A stretch of 6,169 nt of DNA from Nitrososphaerales archaeon TH5896 (GCA_014523625.1 JAATVP010000149.1:1-6169); one strand, 5' to 3'; shown: positions 1-6,099, counted from the stretch's first letter. Notes: generated from the letters alone by a model not told the origin. Translations and numbers: made by a program.

Positions 1-435
1 CTTGCGAAACAAATAGGGGCTGATCATGCATTGAAAAGTTCATTATCAGGGGAGTCAAAATTAAATCCTTCAAAATTGAAAGAGGAGGTGTCAAAAATTA
101 CAAACGGAAAAGGAATAGACGTGGTTATTGATTGTGTCGGAGCTGAGAATACCATATACGACTCTCTCCGAATATTAAACAAAGGTGGGGCACTCGTTAT
201 TGTTGGTTTGTTCGGTAAAGAGATTAAAGCGCCCCTTCTACCACTTGTAATTAACGAGTACAAAATATATGGATCACTGTGGGGAAATTATAATGAGCTG
301 CGTGAGGTCATTGAATTAGCAGCAAACCATAAACTGAAACATAGATTAAACAGATTTTCTTTGCATGACATAAATAAGGCAATCGATCTTCTCAAAGGTG
401 GTAACATAAGGGGAAGGGCTATAATTGTCCCTTAG
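1..435 (+). CDS. Zinc-type alcohol dehydrogenase (MDR family), C-terminal part; 5' end outside window
   Basis: The reading frame is open from the first base and ends at TAG 433-435, giving the last 144 residues of a protein normally about 340 long. What is visible is the second half of the NAD(P)-binding Rossmann domain and the C-terminal lobe of a medium-chain dehydrogenase. The stretch 'AKQIGADHAL' (2-11) is the typical segment after the second beta strand. 'GIDVVIDCVG' (38-47) and 'GGALVIVGLFG' (62-72) are the conserved strands lining the cofactor, and the protein ends in 'IRGRAIIVP', as many archaeal enzymes do. Family members oxidise alcohols or reduce aldehydes and ketones with NAD(P) in the cytoplasm. 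The catalytic and structural zinc ligands and the GxGxxG loop lie upstream of the window, so neither zinc content nor cofactor choice can be read here. No partner gene follows on this strand for 850 nt. The family call is secure; the substrate is unknown. Confidence 0.88.
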   Translation, partial: LAKQIGADHALKSSLSGESKLNPSKLKEEVSKITNGKGIDVVIDCVGAENTIYDSLRILNKGGALVIVGLFGKEIKAPLLPLVINEYKIYGSLWGNYNELREVIELAANHKLKHRLNRFSLHDINKAIDLLKGGNIRGRAIIVP

Positions 436-456
436 TTTTTCAAATGTTTTTCAAAT
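435..456 (+). repeat. Tandem 11-bp repeat with two T5 runs; probable terminator of the dehydrogenase gene
   Basis: The unit GTTTTTCAAAT occurs twice head to tail (435-445 and 446-456), starting on the last base of the dehydrogenase stop codon. Each copy carries a run of five T. Archaeal RNA polymerase terminates at such T-rich tracts without needing a hairpin, so this is the natural end of the upstream transcript. The exact duplication could be polymerase slippage or selection for two terminators. No mapping data are available. Confidence 0.5.
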
Positions 457-507
457 GGAAGTTGAGACTTGTGATACATTACGTGAAGCAAAAAACTGTG
501 ATAAGAT

Positions 508-549
508 TCCAGTCACTGCTACAGTATATTTGTAGCAAACAATACTGGA
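508..549. other. Two-part stem-loop between convergent genes
   Basis: An outer stem TCCAGT (508-513) pairs with ACTGGA (544-549), and an inner stem GCTACA (518-523) pairs with TGTAGC (531-536). The internal loop is CACT/AAACAAT and the hairpin loop is GTATATT, so 12 base pairs fall within 42 nt. It lies between the plus-strand dehydrogenase (ends 435) and the minus-strand gene (ends 607). It could protect a 3' end or belong to a small RNA. No T run follows it directly, so it is not a classical intrinsic terminator. Confidence 0.35.
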
Positions 550-606
550 CGCTGGATAATACATAACAATGACCAAAAGAGAGAAAATAAATTAAGTATA
601 TTTTAT

Positions 607-1031
607 TCAGATGTTGGAAATAATCTTTTTATATCGACTGCCTTCATAATCATAATCTAAATTGGTGTTGTTTCTCAATAACAATTGGATAAGGATTCCT
701 GCTGCAATAAGTACCCCCGCTATTCCAAATCCTATGGTATAAAATCCAGAGTCGTTGTGTGGTAAAGAATCAACCTCAACTGAATTAGTTATGCCAGTAA
801 TAGCATTAATTTCAGAATATTTTTGTTCAAAGTTACTCATCAATGTCATTAAACTTTCTCCAGAGGATATCCAACTATCGTTATTAACCATCTGCCACAG
901 CTTTGAGTATGGACCTCGCAATTTTGGTTCATTACCAAAAATTGTACCGAAGAGCCCTTCGGGAATAAATTCATCGAGTTTTAAGTTTAAAGACTAATCC
1001 CATAATATGCGCACGGATCCTCCATACTCAT
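607..1031 (-). pseudogene. Unrecognised protein with one C-terminal membrane segment, frameshifted near the N-terminus
   Basis: On the minus strand the frame is open from 993 down to TGA at 609-607 (128 codons) but has no ATG or GTG near its beginning. Only a TTG at 921 would give a 104-residue product. Residues before that TTG ('DEFIPEGLFGTIFGNEPK') look like continuing protein, so the TTG is probably not the real start. A neighbouring frame supplies ATG at 1031 and reads 'MSMEDPCAYYGISL' before a stop at 989-987. Restoring one T in the TTT run near 990 joins both into a protein of about 141 residues. The C-terminal half has one strong hydrophobic segment ('FYTIGFGIAGVLIAAGILIQ' and following leucines; encoded at 744-676) followed by Arg and a short polar tail, suggesting a single-pass membrane protein. 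No signal peptide or catalytic motif is evident. It converges on the dehydrogenase gene. Whether it is a pseudogene, a sequencing error or a gene with a rare start is open. Confidence 0.45.
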
Positions 1032-1088
1032 TGTGAAACAGTAGTAGCAGCAAACGCTGCGATCGATACTCTAATGCATATTAGCTGA

Positions 1089-1256
1089 ATAGTTGTATTA
1101 GTTTCTAAATTGCGTAATAGAATCGAAAACCATATTTTATGTCATAAAAAAGGCAGGACTCTAGTAATTACTTTCAGTAAAGAGTCTATCTCTGACGTTG
1201 CTTATTTTGCAACAACAGTCAATGAAATCGATGTTCTGGGTATGAAATATATCTAG
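1089..1256 (+). pseudogene. Coding-like remnant of about 55 codons, no identifiable start
   Basis: Frame 3 is free of stops from the TGA at 1086-1088 to the TAG at 1254-1256. It reads like natural protein, for example 'GRTLVITFSKESISDVAYF' followed by 'ATTVNEIDVLGMKYI', with alternating hydrophobic and polar residues. No ATG or GTG precedes the bulk of it; the only plausible start is TTG at 1110. I do not recognise the family. It fills the gap between the divergent minus-strand gene and the phosphoribosyltransferase. The likeliest reading is the tail of a decayed gene. A chance open frame in AT-rich DNA is the main alternative. Confidence 0.2.
1245..1252 (+). promoter_or_regulatory. Possible TATA box for the phosphoribosyltransferase gene
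   Basis: The element AAATATAT is centred 36 nt before the TTG at 1285. With the usual archaeal spacing of about 26 nt, transcription would begin near 1275, giving a leader of about 10 nt to the TTG or about 50 nt to the GTG at 1327. There is no purine-rich BRE immediately upstream, so this is a modest match. Confidence 0.3.
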
Positions 1257-1284
1257 CCGAAATAGTTCAAAATAACCATCCACT

Positions 1285-2004
1285 TTGTACAAACCAGCTG
1301 AAGGCAATCAAAGTAATAATTACATAGTGTTTGAGAACAGACAGGACGCCGCGAGACGATTAGCAGAAGGAATTCGCTCTCTCTTGCATAAGGATAAGAA
1401 TCAGAAGAATGATAGTATCAATAGATCTAATACAATAGTCCTGGCGATACCCAGGGGAGGCGTGGTTACAGGTGATGTAATAGCATCTGTTCTAGGACTA
1501 AATTTAGACATAATCGTCTCGAGAAAGATTGGCGCTCCCGACAATCCTGAGCTGGCGATTGGCGCCGTGATGCACGATGGGAGATTCTATGCAAATGCTG
1601 ATATTATAAATATATTGCAAATTCCAGATGAGTACGTTAAGGAAAGTTTGGCAATTCAGATGAAAGAAATTCAACGACGTCTTTGGTTATTCAGGCATTC
1701 ACAAGAATACAATCTAAGTGATAAAACGACAATTTTGGTTGATGATGGCATTGCCACCGGTGCATCTATTTTCGTTGCAATTCAGTGGATAAAGGAACAA
1801 AATCCCAAATCTCTTATCGTGGCAATTCCAGTTGCTCCCAGAGACGCAATTCGAAAATTAGAGGACATGATAGGAGTCGATCAAGTAGTAGTCTCGGAAA
1901 CACCCGAACCATTTGGATCAGTCGGAGCATACTACGAAGATTTTAGTCAAGTGACTGATGATGAAGTACTTAGAATTATGAACAAGTATCGAGCGGTAGA
2001 GTGA
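1285..2004 (+). CDS. Phosphoribosyltransferase, COG1926-type (type I PRTase fold)
   Basis: The protein has 239 residues from TTG 1285, or 225 from GTG 1327. The type I PRTase PRPP-binding loop is plain: 'TTILVDDGIATGAS' at 148-161, with the acidic pair D153-D154 that contacts the ribose hydroxyls of PRPP. Upstream are 'AIPRGG' (54-59), the pyrophosphate-loop region, and 'SRKIGAPDNPELAIGAV' (79-95), a signature of COG1926 predicted phosphoribosyltransferases. The C-terminus ('PFGSVGAYYEDFSQVTDDEV') also matches that group. Members would transfer a phosphoribosyl group from PRPP, or sense PRPP, in the cytoplasm; their acceptor is not established. Start choice: related proteins typically begin with M-F-x-x-R just before 'DA', which favours GTG 1327 ('VFENRQDAARRLAEG'). 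The longer TTG form is given because it suits the TATA element at 1245-1252. No Shine-Dalgarno precedes either. The gene stands alone; the next gene is a broken CBS protein 208 nt downstream. The family call is firm; the substrate is unknown. Confidence 0.9.
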   Translation: MYKPAEGNQSNNYIVFENRQDAARRLAEGIRSLLHKDKNQKNDSINRSNTIVLAIPRGGVVTGDVIASVLGLNLDIIVSRKIGAPDNPELAIGAVMHDGRFYANADIINILQIPDEYVKESLAIQMKEIQRRLWLFRHSQEYNLSDKTTILVDDGIATGASIFVAIQWIKEQNPKSLIVAIPVAPRDAIRKLEDMIGVDQVVVSETPEPFGSVGAYYEDFSQVTDDEVLRIMNKYRAVE

Positions 2005-2089
2005 GGTCACATTTCTAGAGTCATCGCACATGAGGCTATTGGGAATTGTGAAGAGTGATTGTTGCTTACACTGCTTCCTCTACAAGAGT

Positions 2090-2101
2090 TCCACGCGTGG
2101 A
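2090..2101. repeat. 12-bp perfect palindrome in the phosphoribosyltransferase-CBS gap
   Basis: TCCACGCGTGGA is its own reverse complement and is markedly GC-rich for this AT-rich intergenic stretch. It lies about 75-85 nt before the TATA box of the CBS gene and could be a regulator site. One such palindrome is within chance expectation for a window of this size, so the call is weak. Confidence 0.2.
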
Positions 2102-2176
2102 GTTATTGAGTATATGCACGTAGTTAAATTGTTTCTCACGTTGAATAATTAATTGAACTGGCAAAGCTTTAAGTCG

Positions 2177-2187
2177 ATATATTTATA
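2177..2187 (+). promoter_or_regulatory. TATA box of the two-CBS-domain gene
   Basis: ATATATTTATA is centred 31 nt before the ATG at 2213. This predicts a start of transcription about 4-5 nt before the ATG, so an almost leaderless mRNA, as is common in archaea. It is the best-formed promoter in the window, although the gene it serves is frameshifted. Confidence 0.6.
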
Positions 2188-2212
2188 GCATGATGTCTAT
2201 CCTATACTTCTT

Positions 2213-2649
2213 ATGACTGTCACCGTAAGCGATATGATGACGAAAGAGCTTGAAACTATCGAAGAAGCGTCTTCAGATCCTAGATGCTGCAAAGAGAATG
2301 AGAGATACTAATGTGAGTTCATTAGTATCTCGATAAGGAAAGGAAACCGCGCGGCATAGTTACTGAAAGTTACATGGTTAGAAAGGCATGTATCAATGAT
2401 GTAAGTACTAGCAAGGTAATGAATAAGGAAATAATGTCTCCTAGGCTAATTACTATCGATCCTGATTCATCAGCATCGACTGCAGTTGATATAATGCTGC
2501 GAAATAATATTAGACATTTGCTTGTTATCGACAAAGATAAAACCGAAAAACCAATAGGTATGATTACCCCACTTGACTTAAGAGACGAGGGATTTACCGA
2601 CGAAGGGTTAAGGGATGCGATTGAAGAATTGTCAATGTACTACAAGTAA
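2213..2649 (+). pseudogene. Two-CBS-domain (Bateman module) protein, disrupted by two frameshifts
   Basis: ATG 2213 opens 'MTVTVSDMMTKELETIEEAS', the usual beginning of a small stand-alone CBS protein. Removing one base at about 2276 continues with 'ILDAAKRMRDTNVSSLV'. Removing another at about 2328 continues with 'LDKERKPRGIVTESYMVRK' and then a complete second CBS domain to TAA 2647-2649. The repaired product has about 144 residues, a normal length. As written, the first frame stops at 2309-2311 and the middle frame at 2334-2336. Only a 91-residue piece from ATG 2374, holding the second CBS domain ('VMNKEIMSPRLITID', 'IRHLLVIDKDKTEKPIGMIT'), remains open. CBS pairs bind AMP, ATP or SAM and act as regulatory sensors. 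The first domain has lost the usual Thr-x-Arg-Asp-type pattern, reading T-E-S-Y where relatives have T-E-R-D. Neither indel lies in a homopolymer, which favours real decay over a sequencing slip. A surviving single-CBS product from 2374 is possible. Confidence 0.75.
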
Positions 2650-3184
2650 ATTGAATAAATCCTGTCCGCAGTTGTCAGCGAAGATAATAATCTAACTATT
2701 AAAATAATTGCCACTGTGCATTGCAAAGTTGTATTAGATTAAATTTCAGACTAAACTTAATTCATGATTTGTGTTGCCACAAAGACATTTAACAAAAAAG
2801 TGTGAAAAGACAATCCAAGTAGGAAAAACATGTCGGCATATATATATATACTTCAATTAACGGAGAATTTTTCCCTTCCCAAACAAGATAAGAAAGTGAA
2901 CGAGTAGGCGGATCAAATGATTCAAAATGTCTCTTCTATTTTAGTAGATTGCTAATGTGTGAACTGATCTTTAACAAAATAGAACTTTAAATTTCATGAG
3001 ATACCCGGCTAAATAATTTAGTTCAGCATCGAATAGATCATCTGATGATACTATTATTGACGTCGGGACAGTTTAAAGTGTCAAGATTATGTGCAAGATC
3101 AGTAAGAAGTGTTTTGCGAATTACAATTGCAGTGCCATGCTGTATATTCTTAAATTGGACTATCACTATGATAGATCATTTCGC
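2650..3184. other. Long gap before the four-CBS gene; no convincing gene
   Basis: This stretch of more than 500 nt holds a small hairpin (TTTGTG 2768-2773 with CACAAA 2778-2783, loop TTGC), the (AT) tract at 2838-2850 and a pyrimidine run at 2868-2880. The longest open frames are below 30 codons except for the in-frame extension of the downstream gene from ATG 3089. A short frame after the CBS stop (2659-2742) looks mildly coding-like but has no ATG. No tRNA or rRNA signature was seen. Confidence 0.5.
2838..2850 (+). promoter_or_regulatory. (AT) tract, candidate orphan TATA box
   Basis: A 13-nt alternating AT run resembles a very strong TATA element in an otherwise mixed stretch and is followed 18 nt later by a pyrimidine-rich tract where initiation could fall. 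The first ATG downstream (2917) opens only 12 codons, and the nearest gene start is 240-335 nt away. It could drive a small RNA or a long leader, or be a simple repeat. TATA sequences are near-symmetric, so direction is uncertain. Confidence 0.3.
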
Positions 3185-4150
3185 ATGAACGTGACTAATC
3201 AGCTTGCTAAGCTAAAAGTGAAAGAAGTCTTTAATGATCCTGCCAAACGTCCATTTCTATTTGTTTATCCCGACACAAAGCTTTTAGAGATAACCACTTT
3301 TTTGGCAATAGGTCCAGAAATTTATGTTGATGGAGTGGTTGTAGTTACTGAAGAGAATCGTAACGGGAAAAAAATACAGACACCCGTTGGAATGATTGGC
3401 GGCAGGAACGTATTGCGGTACATGCTAGAGAGTACGTTTGATCCGAAAGAAGAGTTCTTCAGTGCTGTGACTGCATCACAGATCATGGTAGAAATGACAC
3501 AAAGCGATTTGGCAGAAATAGAGTCCTCATTGAGCAAAGTCATAGACATCTTTGGAAGGACAAGATTTGCAATTGTTCCTGTTATGAGCAGTATTAAAGA
3601 AAATAATGCGAGCAAACCATCTATAATAGGAACTCTCACTATCCGAGACTTCTTGCCCCTTATAGTTGACAAGAAAATTCATTTGAATCATGGCGGAAAT
3701 GAAGGAAATATCAATCAGATCTCATCTCCCATAGTATCTGTAAGTGGTGATGCTTCGATAAAAGATGCGATAAGCATTATGGTGAACAAAGGTATACGAA
3801 ACATAGGAATTCGAAACTGTGACCAAAAACACGGAGATGAATATGAAAGAAAAGGGAACACTAAGAAGAGCTCAAAGATAGCTTGTATTGTAAATGATAG
3901 GAAGATTATGGAATTCCTGCTTAGTCATAATAGAAGAGCAAAGTCTAACCCAATTTTTAATTCCGTAAGTGACCTTGATACAATTCAAATACCTGCTACG
4001 AGGAGCGACATAACTATAATAGAAGCAGCTCAATATCTTATGGATATTAAGAACCAATTCCTGGTGTTGGAGGGAAATGAATTTATAGTCACTCCGTGGG
4101 ACTTGATTATGAAAACTGCAGGAAATGGTGATGGGAAAGATATTCTATAA
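3185..4150 (+). CDS. Protein with four degenerate CBS modules (tandem Bateman domains)
   Basis: The product has 321 residues from ATG 3185. Four CBS-like repeats can be laid out: about 10-82 ('VKEVFNDPAKRPFLFVYPDT' to 'VGMIGGRNVLRYMLE'), 97-168 ('ASQIMVEMTQS' to 'IIGTLTIRDFLPLI'), 176-248 ('ISSPIVSVSGDASIKDAISI' to 'IVNDRKIMEFLLS') and 265-315 ('IQIPATRSDITIIEAAQYL' to 'FIVTPWDLIM'). Each ends in the hydrophobic strand plus D/R-x-h pattern typical of CBS domains. The third has a polar, Lys-rich insertion between its strands. There is no membrane segment or catalytic domain, so it is a cytoplasmic sensor or regulator, probably of adenine nucleotides by analogy. An in-frame ATG at 3089 would add 32 residues ('MCKISKKCFANYNCSAM...') of unlike, Cys-containing sequence. 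I prefer 3185 because it begins just before the first module and has a TATA-like element (3143-3152) about 37 nt upstream. The glycosyltransferase follows 55 nt later and may be co-transcribed. Confidence 0.8.
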   Translation: MNVTNQLAKLKVKEVFNDPAKRPFLFVYPDTKLLEITTFLAIGPEIYVDGVVVVTEENRNGKKIQTPVGMIGGRNVLRYMLESTFDPKEEFFSAVTASQIMVEMTQSDLAEIESSLSKVIDIFGRTRFAIVPVMSSIKENNASKPSIIGTLTIRDFLPLIVDKKIHLNHGGNEGNINQISSPIVSVSGDASIKDAISIMVNKGIRNIGIRNCDQKHGDEYERKGNTKKSSKIACIVNDRKIMEFLLSHNRRAKSNPIFNSVSDLDTIQIPATRSDITIIEAAQYLMDIKNQFLVLEGNEFIVTPWDLIMKTAGNGDGKDIL

Positions 4151-4205
4151 TCCTTACGTTACCAACAGGAATTGTACAATATCGTAACTAGAAAGATATT
4201 CACCG

Positions 4206-5468
4206 ATGAAAATATTATTCCTCACTGCTCACCTGCCGTATCCTCCAGCAAGCGGAGGCCGTAGACGAGAGTTTGAACTTGTAAGACGATTGGGAGAAAA
4301 GTTTGAAATACATCTGTTCTCTCTAACAGTATCACCAGAAATAGACAATATCTACACCAAATATTTGAGGCCTTATTGCAGGAGCATCAGTACTGCCAAA
4401 GTGGCGGGCTCCCCTTCTTGTCTGGACAAGTATAGCAGTAGAAATAGTTATCCTTTCTTAATGAAGAAATACTATTCTGAAGAGGGTACTTATAAAATCT
4501 CTTTTCTACTTAGAGAGCACTTCTTCAGCGTAATCCATGTTGAGGGATATTACCTTATGCAGTTGTTACCCAGTACTCTGAATATCCCTATATTGCTAGT
4601 TGAACATAATATGGAATATCTTTTGGATCTGCAGAGATTTGCAATGTCTAGATCATCAACTTCAAATGGCAGATTTTACCTTTGGCAAGAATATTATCGC
4701 ACCTTTCATTGGGAGAGAAGGGCATGGAATATGGCATCAAGAGTTGTTACGCTTACAAAGGAGGAAGAAACAACTGTAAAACGATTAGAACCACATATAG
4801 ACGTAGTAATGATTCCCAATGGTATTGATCATAAGCTATCTATTAGCGATAGCTTTAGATCGGTGTCAACATCAGACAGTACTGATAGTATGGGTCCATG
4901 TAGTAGTAATAATAATGGCACTTCTATTCTTTTTGTATGTAATTTTGCTTATGATCCAAATGTCGATGCTGCATTGTATTTTTCAACAGAAATTTTCCCC
5001 ATAATCCTTGAACAAGTCCCAGATGTAAGGCTGTTTCTTGTAGGCAATTCTCCTCCAACTGAGATACGCCGACTAGCCTTCCCAAAAGATAGTCACATAG
5101 AAGTAACAGGGTATGTGGATTCTCTTGATACCTTTTACAAAGCTTCTACAGTCGTAGTTTGTCCCCTTCGGATAGGTGGAGGAGTAAAGGTAAAGTTGCT
5201 AGAAGCTATACGAGCTGGTAAAGCCATTGTCAGCACTTCAGTTGGAGCACAGGGGTTCAATCTTACTGATAGTAAAGCGTTATGTATCAGCAATAAAAAA
5301 TTAGAATTTGCTAAAATTGTCATTAAATTTCTTACGAATCCTGAAGCTCGGTACCAGCAAGAAAAGAGAGCGTTACTGTTCTCGAAGAGCCTTACTGGCT
5401 GGGATCAGGTAATAGAAGAGTACGTACGCTGTTATAACAGAATGATCCCTATTATCGCCAAATCATAA
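4206..5468 (+). CDS. Glycosyltransferase, GT-B fold, GT4-like
   Basis: This is a 420-residue cytosolic or membrane-associated enzyme. The N-terminal domain starts 'MKILFLTAHLPYPPASGG', where the P-x-x-G-G loop belongs to the donor/acceptor cleft, followed by 'RRREFELVRRL'. 'LVEHNMEY' (131-138) carries the conserved H134 region. The C-terminal donor-binding domain starts at 'ILFVCNFAYDPNVDAALYF' (241 on), includes 'IEVTGYVDSLDTFYKAS' and ends in the signature 'PLRIGGGVKVKLLEAIRAGK' with K330 and E333. The first Glu of the E-x7-E motif is Gly here, as in the 'GGG-x-K-x-K-x-LEA' subgroup of GT4 enzymes. The linker between domains (212-240) is Ser-rich, 11 Ser in 29 residues, and probably disordered. 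Such enzymes move a sugar from a nucleotide donor to a lipid-linked, polysaccharide or protein acceptor. There is no signal peptide or membrane helix. ATG 4206 is the only sensible start and has no Shine-Dalgarno. No other glycan gene is in the window, so the product is unknown. Confidence 0.9.
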   Translation: MKILFLTAHLPYPPASGGRRREFELVRRLGEKFEIHLFSLTVSPEIDNIYTKYLRPYCRSISTAKVAGSPSCLDKYSSRNSYPFLMKKYYSEEGTYKISFLLREHFFSVIHVEGYYLMQLLPSTLNIPILLVEHNMEYLLDLQRFAMSRSSTSNGRFYLWQEYYRTFHWERRAWNMASRVVTLTKEEETTVKRLEPHIDVVMIPNGIDHKLSISDSFRSVSTSDSTDSMGPCSSNNNGTSILFVCNFAYDPNVDAALYFSTEIFPIILEQVPDVRLFLVGNSPPTEIRRLAFPKDSHIEVTGYVDSLDTFYKASTVVVCPLRIGGGVKVKLLEAIRAGKAIVSTSVGAQGFNLTDSKALCISNKKLEFAKIVIKFLTNPEARYQQEKRALLFSKSLTGWDQVIEEYVRCYNRMIPIIAKS

Positions 5469-5640
5469 ATACGTGCTATTATTACTCAGCTGCTTAGATG
5501 ATTGTACAAGTAACAGGGAGATGGTCTGATCAAAAGAGGTCTGTAAACGTCTTCAATATGTTAGAGGATTAAATAATGAACAATGGTGGAGGTAACTCAA
5601 GATGATGATATGTGACGAAGTAAAACAGTTTATCACTCAG

Positions 5641-5713
5641 GTTATGCCTTAAGAATCGAAAAAAGACAGCTTCAGAAGTAAACTGTGTAATAGTTTAGGC
5701 TATAAGGCATAAC
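5641..5713. repeat. Perfect 11-bp inverted repeat around a 51-nt core
   Basis: GTTATGCCTTA (5641-5651) is matched exactly by TAAGGCATAAC (5703-5713). The arms could form a long-loop stem in RNA or be the ends of a tiny remnant element. No flanking target duplication is seen immediately outside the arms, and the core encodes nothing. Confidence 0.35.
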
Positions 5714-5904
5714 ATCTAGATTTGACTAAGTTTGTGTGCGACGAACTTGGAGAGTGATCGACTCTTAAATGATCTAAATTGTGAGATATATAACGGCGTG
5801 CAAATAGACTTGAAGAACATGTTTTGATTACTCTAGAACATATTTTAAAGGATCTCACGCTTATGTTGATGTCATTAACGAAATTTCTAGTGGTGTAATG
5901 AATA

Positions 5905-6099
5905 TTACACAATGAATTTCGAAACATACCGTAGGCCTTTAAAACGGGAGTCTGCATTAGACTTGGATAAATCCTTTTGATGAATAGCTATATGGATATG
6001 AAGCGTCAGTAAAATGGGAATGATTGTACAAGCATTAAGGATACTAATGACCTTCCGTTGATTTGACATTTCTTGATACTCCAGGTCTATTATCCTCAC
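5905..6099 (-). CDS. Possible small single-pass membrane protein (64 aa), hypothetical
   Basis: On the minus strand a GTG at 6099 opens 64 codons to TAA at 5907-5905. The product has a hydrophilic N-terminus, a hydrophobic stretch ('VISILNACTIIPILLTLHIH' then 'IAI') at about residues 17-39, and a Lys/Arg-containing tail. An internal ATG at 6069 would give 54 residues and keep the hydrophobic stretch. The GTG is preceded, after a 7-nt gap, by AGGAGGGG, the only good Shine-Dalgarno match I saw in the window, which favours the GTG. I do not recognise the family. An overlapping minus-strand frame (5957-5700) is less convincing. The gene may be real, or a chance frame beside a purine-rich tract. 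Confidence 0.33.
   Translation of the reverse strand: MRIIDLEYQEMSNQRKVISILNACTIIPILLTLHIHIAIHQKDLSKSNADSRFKGLRYVSKFIV

Noticed and set aside
24..263. Minus-strand open frame of 79 codons inside the dehydrogenase gene
   Set aside because: Antisense to a clear family member and lacking any recognisable motif.
755..997. Plus-strand open frame of 80 codons over the minus-strand membrane protein
   Set aside because: The minus frame is longer and contains a well-formed membrane segment and natural protein composition; the plus frame is its shadow.
1091..2738. Shared 11-mer AGTTGTATTAG at about 1091 and 2727
   Set aside because: Length and AT content make a chance match likely, and neither copy is near a feature it would explain.
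2659..2742. Short coding-like frame after the CBS stop codon
   Set aside because: Under 30 codons, no ATG, and not a plausible extension of the CBS fold.
3322..3672. Minus-strand open frame of 116 codons
   Set aside because: Lies wholly inside the four-CBS gene; its hydrophobic look arises from the complementary codons.
3872..4057. Minus-strand open frame of 61 codons
   Set aside because: Antisense to the fourth CBS module region, with no motif or promoter.
4819..5004. Plus-strand +1 frame of 61 codons in the glycosyltransferase
   Set aside because: Overlaps the linker and the start of the C-terminal domain of a secure gene.
5135..5323. Minus-strand open frame of 62 codons
   Set aside because: Antisense to the most conserved part of the glycosyltransferase.
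5700..5957. Minus-strand open frame of 85 codons starting at ATG 5957
   Set aside because: Ser/Arg/Cys-rich composition, no ribosome-binding site, and overlap with the better small frame at 6099-5905; not excluded but unsupported.
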